From Piper betle (Eukaryota > Streptophyta > Magnoliopsida > Piperales > Piperaceae), in contig JAURVB010012609.1 in assembly GCA_033002965.1 (NCBI GenBank), positions 62,001 through 126,000 on the forward strand: a stretch of DNA of 64,000 nt, written 5' to 3'. Position numbers and translations under genes: made by a program. Numbering within the stretch: position 1 is the first letter of the stretch; each line of letters starts with the position of its first letter. Below, one piece after another: positions 57,419 to 64,000 of this stretch. The notes below the pieces were generated by a model, which was not told the origin of the DNA, did not search any database, and worked only from the letters and a program-made list of their open reading frames with translations.

Positions 57419-58216
57419 CTAGTCGAGTTCGATGTCGGCGCCGGCGGCCACAACTTCTTGTTGTTTCTGGAGGAGGGGCTCAAGAACAGCAGACTTGGGG
57501 TTAACCATGGGAGGCCCCTTCTCCCTCCTCTCCAAGTCTTTAATGGGGAAGGTCAAGAGCTTGTCCCAGTTGCCGCCCTCGAACAGCACCCCTACCATAC
57601 CATCCGTTATCCGCTGCACTATCCCGCAGTACATGTAGTAGGGGTTCGCCGGGTTCTTCACTATCACTATCATCCCAGGCATCAGCAGCGGCAGAGTCGG
57701 CGAAGCTGGCTTCGTCCTCGCGGCCATGGCGGCGGCCAATCCGCTGGCTTGGGCAGACTTCGGTGGTGGTGGGTTGTCCAGGACGAACTTCTTCAGCCCC
57801 ACCTCGCCGCCCGGGAAGCCCCCCGTCAGGCCGAGGAGCTCCTTTTCGAAGGCGTTTTCGACGTCGGCGATCGTGGGAGACGGCAGAGGAGACGACGGAG
57901 AAGTCGATGACGGAACAGGCTTGTTAGCTAGTGTGGTTGGGGGTGATTCCGGTCGTTTGCTTTTGAGCTCTTGGGCGATGCCTCTCTCTCCGTTGCACAG
58001 GCCTCGGCCGCCCATGAGCTGGAGAAGATCGAATTTAGCGCATACGACAGCTTGCCGTCGGCGGGAGGAGAGGGGTTCATGGCGGCAGTGCATTGGGCTG
58101 TCAGTTAGGGACTTGCCGAATAGGCTTGAGGTGTGAGATATGGCTTCGTCAATGGAGGTGACGGGAAGACGGAGAAGAGAAAAGCCATGGCAGCCCATGG
58201 GGTTGGCGTTGTGCAT
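57419..58216 (-). CDS. ndhS: NdhS, ferredoxin-docking subunit of chloroplast NDH complex
   Basis: Intronless 265-residue protein. NdhS (CRR31 in Arabidopsis) sits on the stromal arm of the chloroplast NADH dehydrogenase-like complex and provides the high-affinity site for reduced ferredoxin in cyclic electron flow around photosystem I. Residues 1-59 look like a transit peptide (Ser- and Arg-rich, ending VVC|A). The mature start KFDLLQLMGGRGLCNGE is the family signature. Residues 121-145 (FEKELLGLTGGFPGGE) and the SH3-like domain at about 175-235 (GMIVIVKNP, YYMYCGIVQRITDG, VLFEGGNWDKL, LERREKGPP) are typical. The C-terminus ends in an acidic DIELD tail. Length is close to the usual 240-260 residues. 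The ATG at 58216 gives a complete transit peptide and is kept. It is the only intact host gene recognised; retroelements lie about 340 bp upstream and about 400 bp downstream. Confidence 0.95.
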   Translation of the reverse strand: MHNANPMGCHGFSLLRLPVTSIDEAISHTSSLFGKSLTDSPMHCRHEPLSSRRRQAVVCAKFDLLQLMGGRGLCNGERGIAQELKSKRPESPPTTLANKPVPSSTSPSSPLPSPTIADVENAFEKELLGLTGGFPGGEVGLKKFVLDNPPPPKSAQASGLAAAMAARTKPASPTLPLLMPGMIVIVKNPANPYYMYCGIVQRITDGMVGVLFEGGNWDKLLTFPIKDLERREKGPPMVNPKSAVLEPLLQKQQEVVAAGADIELD

Positions 58217-58226
58217 AGTTCTTCAT
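58149..58226 (-). other. Overlapping upstream ORF at ndhS start
   Basis: An ATG at 58226-58224, with A at -3 and A at +4, opens a 25-codon frame that overlaps the first 68 nt of ndhS in another frame and stops at TGA 58149-58151. The ndhS ATG also has A at -3. If the transcript starts upstream of 58226, this could lower ndhS translation. The transcription start is not known. Confidence 0.5.
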
Positions 58227-58554
58227 GATTGATTATTGGTAAATGTTAGGGAGATAGAAGATAAGAGACCGGTGGCTTAGATAAAGATGGAAGTCTCTCT
58301 CAATTGCCCAATATTGTTTATTATATGGCCATGAATAACTCATTTTTTAAGTTCAACCACTTCCGTTGTGACCTGATGATTTGAGTTATGATTTTATAGA
58401 CACGGTTGGACCGATGGTTAGACCGCTGGCCATGGGTGGACCGTGGTTATTAGACCAAGCATGTGACCAATGGGTACGCCAATGTTGTTTGTGCCGAAGA
58501 ATAATTGAAGTATGCATTTATGCATCAATTATATGATGTTAAACTATATAATTA
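58217..58554 (-). promoter_or_regulatory. ndhS upstream region
   Basis: On the minus strand a TATA-like CCATATAATAAAC lies at about 58314-58326, roughly 100 nt before the ATG, with CAATATTGGGC just downstream. The plus strand shows gataag at 58260-58265, an I-box-like string known from light-responsive plant promoters. The interval ends at the T8 remnant. Assignments are by motif only. Confidence 0.35.
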
Positions 58555-60902
58555 TTAAGAATAGATACCATCTTCCTTGCATTAATGATTTATTTGATCA
58601 ATTGAGCTCAACAATTATTTTCTCGAAGATTGATTAGAGGTCTACATTCCATCAGTTGAAGATTAGAGCAGAAGATATACTAAAGATTGCATTCAAGACA
58701 AAATATAACCACTTTGAATTTTTCTTCATGCTTTTTAGCTTGACTAATACTCCAACAGCATTCATGGACTTGATGAATAGAATGTTCAATCCATTTTTAG
58801 ATTAGTTTACAATCGCCTTTGTGTACGATATATTAGTATACTCTCCATCTAAGGAAGCACATAACCAACATCTTTGGATAGTGTTGCAAACACAAAAAAA
58901 ACACAGTTTGAATGGAAAGTTTTCAAAGTATAATTTTTGGCTCTCTGAGGTGAATTTTTTAGGACACATTGTATCAGTAGTAGGTGTTGCAGTAGATTTA
59001 ACGAAGATAGAGGTAGATGTACAATGGAAACAACTGAAGATACCTTTAGAGGTTCGGAGTTTCCTTGGCTAACCTAGATATTATAGACGGTTCATTAAGG
59101 GTTTCTCTTCCATAGCAGCTCCTCTTACACAATCGATTAGGAAGGATGAACAATTTAGATTAACAGATAAATGTGAGCAGAGTTTCAAGACGTTGAAGGA
59201 GTGATTGACTTTGGTGCCTGCACTCACATTGCCAAAAGAATATGAGGATTTTGTAGTTTACACAGATGCCTCAAGCATTGGTCTAAGTTGTGTTTTGATG
59301 TAGAAGGATAAGGTTATTGCTTATGCATATCGTCAACTAAAGATGCATGAGCATAACTATCCTACACACAACCTAGAACTACTAGCAGTAGTATTTGCTC
59401 TCAGAATATAGAGGCATTATCTTTATGGAACATCTTTCACACAAAAAGATCTGAACAATCGACAAGGAGATGGTTGGAGCTATTATCAGATTATGAGATT
59501 GATATAGTATACCATGAGAGCCAAGTCAATGTGGCAGCAGATGCTTTGAGCAGGAAACCACATTGAGACTTAGTGGGATTCGCTACACTCTTAGTGACTT
59601 AGGGTGACATAGGCTAGAGACAATTAGTCGGGATGATAGCTAGACATAGGATTCAACCAAGTATGCTTGAACGGATCAAGGCTGAACAGGAAGAAGATGA
59701 GCAGTTGAGTCAGTGGTTAGAACATGGGATTTATAGAGATTTGTCCAAAGATGTAGATGGACTGGTCATATTGAGAGGTCGATTATTCATACCTGACATT
59801 CAAGAGTATTCTGGACTTCGTAGTAAGATTTTTCACAAAGCCGACACGTCGAGATGTGTAGTGCATTTCAGTGGAATGAAGATGTACCATGATGTCCGAT
59901 GAACCTATTGGTGGCTAGGATTGAAAAAGAGGTGTTTGACACAGTTGCCAAATGTTTGGTATGTCAGCAGATGAAAGAAGAACATGTTCGTACAGGTGGG
60001 ACACTACAACTTTTAGAGACCCCAATGTGGAAGTTGGAGAGCGTAGCATACAATTTTGTAGTTAGTTTGCCTAATACCCGCCAAAAGAAAGATGTAATAT
60101 GGGTAGATCAACTTATAAAAAGTGCACATTTATGCCGATCAAGATGGATTGCCCATTGACCACTTTGGTCATGTTGTACAGAGATTTGATAGTCAAGTTA
60201 TATGGAGTTCCATTGGAAATTATATTAGACAAGCATCGGAGATTTACATGCCACTTTTGGAAGGCATTCCAGGCATCTATGGGTACTGAATTGATGCTTA
60301 GTATAGCCTTCCATCTTCACACAGATGGGCAGACTTAGAGGATCATCCAGGTACTAGAGGACTTGCTTCGAGCATGCATGTTGGATTTTAGTAGCAATTG
60401 GGAGAGAATTTATCTCTCGTATAGTTCGCAGATAATAATAATTATCAGGCCAATATTAGAATGCCACCATTTGAAGCATTATATGACAAACCATGTTGAC
60501 CTCCATTATATTGGGTACAAGGTAGTGAACCAATGATAGTTGAACTAGAAATGATCCAGCAAACAAAAGAGTTAGTGATGTGGATCAAAAAGAGAGTGAG
60601 GGCAACTCATGACCAACATAGAAGTTATGCTGATCAGCGACGACTTGAGGTTTATTTTACGATAGGAGATCATGTTCTTCTGAAGGTCTCACCAAATAAG
60701 AGAAATATGAGATTCAGGACACAAGGGAAACTTAGTCGGCAATATATCAGACCATTTGATGTGATAGAATATATTAGGCAAGTGGCGTATCGACTAGCAT
60801 AGCTGCCTCATCTATTAACTGTACATAATGTATTCAACATGTCACTACAAAAGGCATATAACACAAACAACTCTCATATAGTCAGTTTCAAACAATAAGA
60901 CA
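58555..60902 (+). pseudogene. T8: 5'-truncated, decayed Tekay-type pol
   Basis: Starts in mid-RT (NRYHLPCINDLFDQLSS), colinear with T1 pol, and continues through RT (FVYDILVYSPSKE: first catalytic Asp is Tyr), thumb (VNFLGHIVSV, VRSFLG), RNase H ([23 protein letters not shown] at about 59540), integrase (CLVCQQMKEEHVR, AYNFVVSLPNTRQKKDVIW) and C-terminal KVSPNKRNMRFRTQGKL. Many stops and frameshifts. Gag, protease and both LTRs are absent. It ends at SHIVSFKQ, where Athila sequence begins. Confidence 0.88.
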
Positions 60903-61990
60903 ATTTAGTGGATCGCCTACTGAAAATCCTAATAGGCATGTCATCGATTTCCTATCGGTTTGTAATATGTATAAGCAACTTGGTGTCTCTGACGACGCTC
61001 TCCGCCTTCACTTATTTCCATTCTCATTAATAGGAAGTGCAAAACAATGGTTGCCATCATTAGATGCAAATACCACTTGGGATGAATTGTTTGAAAAAAT
61101 TTTGTTAGAATATTGTCCTCCTTCTAAAACTGCTAAATTATGTAACAAAATTTTATCTTTTTTGCAGTTTGATGGTGTTTTTCTCTTTGAGACATGAGAA
61201 AGATTTTAAGAATTGTTGAAAAAGTGTCCCAACTATGGTATAGAAAGATGGATGCAACTCCAAACTTTCTATAACAGGTTGTTGGGGCAAAAAAATAGTT
61301 GATGCGGCAGCCAATGGATCGTTTCTTAGGAAGAACCCACATGATGCTTTTCAACTACTAGAATTGATGGTTCCTATTAACCATCATGTAACACAAGAAA
61401 GGCACCCAAGGAGGATTACTGGAGTTTTAGAATTAGATGCACTTACTACTTTATCTGCTAAGGTTAGTTCTTTAGCTAATCAAGTTCAAATTTTAAATAT
61501 GCAGGAATAGGTTAAGGCTTTGGAGCCAAGGTGTGAATGTTGCGGACAAGGATATTCTACAAGTCAATGTGCAGCAGATCAAGTCAATTACGTAGGCAAC
61601 TTTAATAGGAACAACAATCCTATTCCAATACCTACAATGTGGGCTGGTGCAATAATCCCAACTATTCTTGGAATAATTCTCCACAATCAGCTACTATCCT
61701 CAATAATCCACCACCACCATCACAGCATTCTCAACCCCCTTCACTTTGTTTTCAGCCACAACAACCAGATTTGATCCAAATGTTCAATTCTATGCAACAA
61801 ATTATGTAACAATTTATGCAGAATTAGCAACAACAACAACAGTTTATGCAACAAGTTGTATTGCAATTAAATAAGGGACCAAGTGAGCGATCCTAGCCAA
61901 CCAGAATAACCAAGGAAAGATTGTCAAGAGCATTGCAAAGCGTAACAACCCGGAGTGGTATTACTTTTTAAGAAATAGTTTAGCCCAATA
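60903..61990 (+). pseudogene. A9 gag
   Basis: Begins FSGSPTENPNRHVIDFL, then the open piece 60967-61197 with DDALRLHLFPFSL and LLEYCPPSKTAKLCNKILSF. After stops: PRRITGVLELDALTTLSAKV, a zinc-finger-like CECCGQGYSTSQCAADQVNY and a Gln-rich stretch near 61760-61860. Confidence 0.85.
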
Positions 61991-62342
61991 AAGTTAAGGA
62001 AAAAGATAAAAAGCCAAACAATGAACATGAACCCAATACATTAATTAGCTTACTCGGAAGTAAACGGAAAGAGAAAGATGAGGTAGATATAGAAGAGGTT
62101 GAGAAAAAGGTATCATTTCCTTCTAGATTGAGGAAACAAAGTGATGAAAAATATTTCAAAAAATTTCTTGATACATTTAAGAAACTGCAAATTAACATAG
62201 CTTTCACTGAAGCACTTGAACAAGTGCCTACTCATGTAAATTACTTAAAGGATATTTTATTAAAGAAAATGAGAGTAGATGACAATGAAGTTGTTGGACA
62301 AAGGAATGTAGTACTGTCCTCCAAAGAAAACTACCTCTTAAG

Positions 62343-62804
62343 ATGAAAGACCTGGGCAAATTTGTAATTCCATGTTCAATTGGAGGAAATGTTCATTGTA
62401 ATGCTTTATGTGACTTAGGTTCTAGCATTAATCTTATGCCTTTTTCTATTTTCAAAAGTTTAGAGATTGAGGACATTGCTCCTACCAATATCACACTCCA
62501 ATTGGCTAACTGGTCACTAGTATGTCTTAAAGGAGTTATTGAAGATATTTTAATAAAGGTTGACAAGTTAATCTTTCTTGCAGATTTTGTGGTGCTCAAA
62601 ATGAAAGTCAGGAATGATAATATACCACTCATTGTCGAGAGAGGTTTCTTGGCAATTAGAAAAACATTGATCAACATAGCTGCTGGAAAACGTACACTTA
62701 TGGTAAACAACGATTATCTCACATCTAACATCTTTAAATCCATGACTTGCCTGGATGTACCATATGATTGTTCTAGAATTAAACTATTTGATAAAATAAT
62801 GTAG
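62343..62804 (+). pseudogene. A9 protease
   Basis: Open piece of 153 codons. KFVIPCSIGGNVHCNALCDL leads into DLGSSINLMPFSIFKSL, the Athila form of the aspartic protease site (normally DLGASINLMP), then VIEDILIKVDKLIFLADFVV. The preceding piece, 62128-62346, is the linker between gag and protease. Confidence 0.88.
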
Positions 62805-62816
62805 AAGGGGGATTAG

Positions 62817-63345
62817 TTGAGCGATTCATTACATAAAGCCATAAATTCTCTTTGTGAAAAAGATACTGATGTGGAAGAGATGGTTACAGTATTAGATTCA
62901 CAACCAATCTTGCCTAGGAGATTCAGAGTTGTGGAAACCTTAGATATACAATTCAACAGATTGCTGCCATCAGCTGAAGTACCACCTATTTTAGAACTAA
63001 AGCAACTTCTAAAACATCTCAAGTATACTTTCTTAGGGCCTAAAGACACTCTTACTGTTATTATTTCTTTAGAACTAACTATGTTTTAGGGGAAGAGAAG
63101 TTGATTAGAATACTTAAGGATCACAAGTTAGCTATTGCTTGGACTATAACAGAAATAAAAGGCATTGATCCATCCTTTTATATGCATAGGATCAACTTAG
63201 TAGATGGATGCAGTCCAACTGATGAGCACCAACAACAATTCAACCCCAACATGAAAGAAGCGGTCAAGAAGGAAATTATTAAGTGGTTGGATGCTGGAGT
63301 GATATATCCCATTCTGATAGTACTTGGGTAAGCTCAATACAATGT
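62817..63345 (+). pseudogene. A9 start of RT
   Basis: PPILELKQLLKHLKYTFLG, then KDHKLAIAWTITEIKGIDPS, QQQFNPNMKEAVKKEIIKWL and GVIYPI.SD: the N-terminal RT segment common to Athila. The sequence then leaves RT at about 63345. Confidence 0.85.
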
Positions 63346-64000
63346 GTACCAAGCGATAGGTGTTGTATTAATCCAAAGGGAGGACATGTTTTTATGTTAT
63401 CTACTACATTAGTAAGACATTGAATGATACACAACACAATTATACTACAACTGAAAAAGAATTATTAGCAGTAGTGCATGCTGTTGAAATTTTAGATCAT
63501 ATTTGCTAAGTTCAAAGGTTATTTTATATACTGATCATGCTGCTCTAAAATACCTTTTGTCTAAGAAAGATTCCAAACCTAGGCTAGTCCGTTGGGATCT
63601 TTTATTGCAAGAATTTGATGTTGAGATTAAGGATAGGAAAGGAAGTGAGAATGTTGTAGCGGACCACCATTCTTGGTTGAGCAAAACACACAACATTAAG
63701 GATGATCCACCCGTGAATGAGGTTTTCCCTGATGAAAATATATTGGCCATTGAAAGTGGTGTTGTCCCATGGTTTGCTGATTTAGCAAATTACTTGGTGA
63801 GTGAGAAGATGCAACCGGACTTGAACTTTCAACAAAAGAAACGATTTCTTCATGAGGCTAAGTCATATATTTGGGAAGGCCATCTTCTCTTCAAGCAATG
63901 TGCTGATGGGATGATAAGAAGATGTGTGCCAGAAGTTGAAATAGAGTCCATACTTCATCATTGTCACTCCTCAGATTATGGCAGGCACTTTGGAAGCACT
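63346..64000 (+). pseudogene. A9 RNase H and start of integrase
   Basis: Directly after the RT start come AIGVVLIQRED, SKTLNDTQHNYTTTEKELL and [20 protein letters not shown] with [20 protein letters not shown], all RNase H. Then [20 protein letters not shown] and [19 protein letters not shown] (integrase zinc-binding part). The RT palm with the YxDD motif, some 250 codons in relatives, is missing at 63345. Confidence 0.85.

Larger units (their letters stand above)
60903..64000 (+). mobile_element. A9: Athila-type Ty3 element fragment, runs off window
   Basis: Plus-strand gag, protease, parts of RT, RNase H and the beginning of integrase, all with stops. Wording is diagnostic of Athila (LRLHLFPFSLIGSAKQWL, CDLGSSINLMPFSIF). 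The 5' LTR, PBS and gag N-terminus are missing; the 3' part lies outside the window. Confidence 0.88.

Noticed and set aside
57432..58136. Plus-strand frames of 68-150 codons opposite ndhS
   Set aside because: They are antisense shadows of the GC-rich ndhS coding sequence without their own family resemblance.

Overview
This is nuclear DNA from a flowering plant. It has one recognisable host gene, ndhS (minus strand, 57419-58216), which encodes a chloroplast NDH complex subunit. Almost everything else is a nest of LTR retrotransposons and other transposable elements. The plant setting is shown by the chloroplast-targeted NdhS protein, by the Tekay, Tork and Athila type retroelements, and by primer-binding sites matching the plant initiator tRNA-Met. 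No bacterial genes, CRISPR arrays or rRNA/tRNA genes were seen.

Layout. 1-8302: T1, a young minus-strand Tekay-type Ty3 element with an LTR of about 2.86 kb. Its pol frame is open, its protease region is missing, and pol is fused to the middle of a truncated 3' LTR. 8303-9067: an unassigned LTR-like tail (X) with four tandem repeats of about 105 bp. 9068-23125: C1, a minus-strand Tork (Tnt1-like) copia element whose 5' LTR is split by N2 (13940-22827). N2 is a structurally complete plus-strand element (TSD CTCAC, PBS, PPT, two large LTRs) with no recognisable gag or pol. About 23387-27077: long LTR, PBS and gag stub of another element (M). About 27078-34092: T3, a decayed minus-strand Tekay element with a chimeric 3' LTR, minisatellites in both LTRs and a hAT MITE. 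36582-42364: a minus-strand LTR (S5) interrupted by a plus-strand solo LTR (S4, TSD CCAAG). 43760-44332: a TRIM-like miniature element. About 44718-52040: a broken plus-strand Ty3 element (G7) interrupted by a solo LTR (S6, TSD TGAAG). 52555-53681: a non-autonomous hAT element. About 54000-57000: two decayed LTR segments related to M. 57419-58216: ndhS. About 58555-60902: a 5'-truncated decayed Tekay pol (T8), joined directly to an Athila fragment (about 60903-64000) that runs off the window.

Relations. T1, N2, T3, S4, S5 and S6 have related LTRs of 1.9-2.9 kb starting TGTAA and ending TTACA, so one Tekay-like family has inserted repeatedly here, sometimes into itself. N2 lacks genes and could only have moved by using proteins from a T1-like relative. 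The most interesting signal is a 339-362 bp AT-rich, GT...AG-bounded segment kept in these LTRs after a GC-rich stretch. It is cleanly absent from the 5' LTR of N2, as an intron loss would be, although a deletion between AGGTA repeats gives the same product. Other notable signals are a UAG-CAG-UUG junction between gag and pol in T1 and a palindromic tandem array of primer-binding sites in the T1 leader. No wholly new biological system is claimed.
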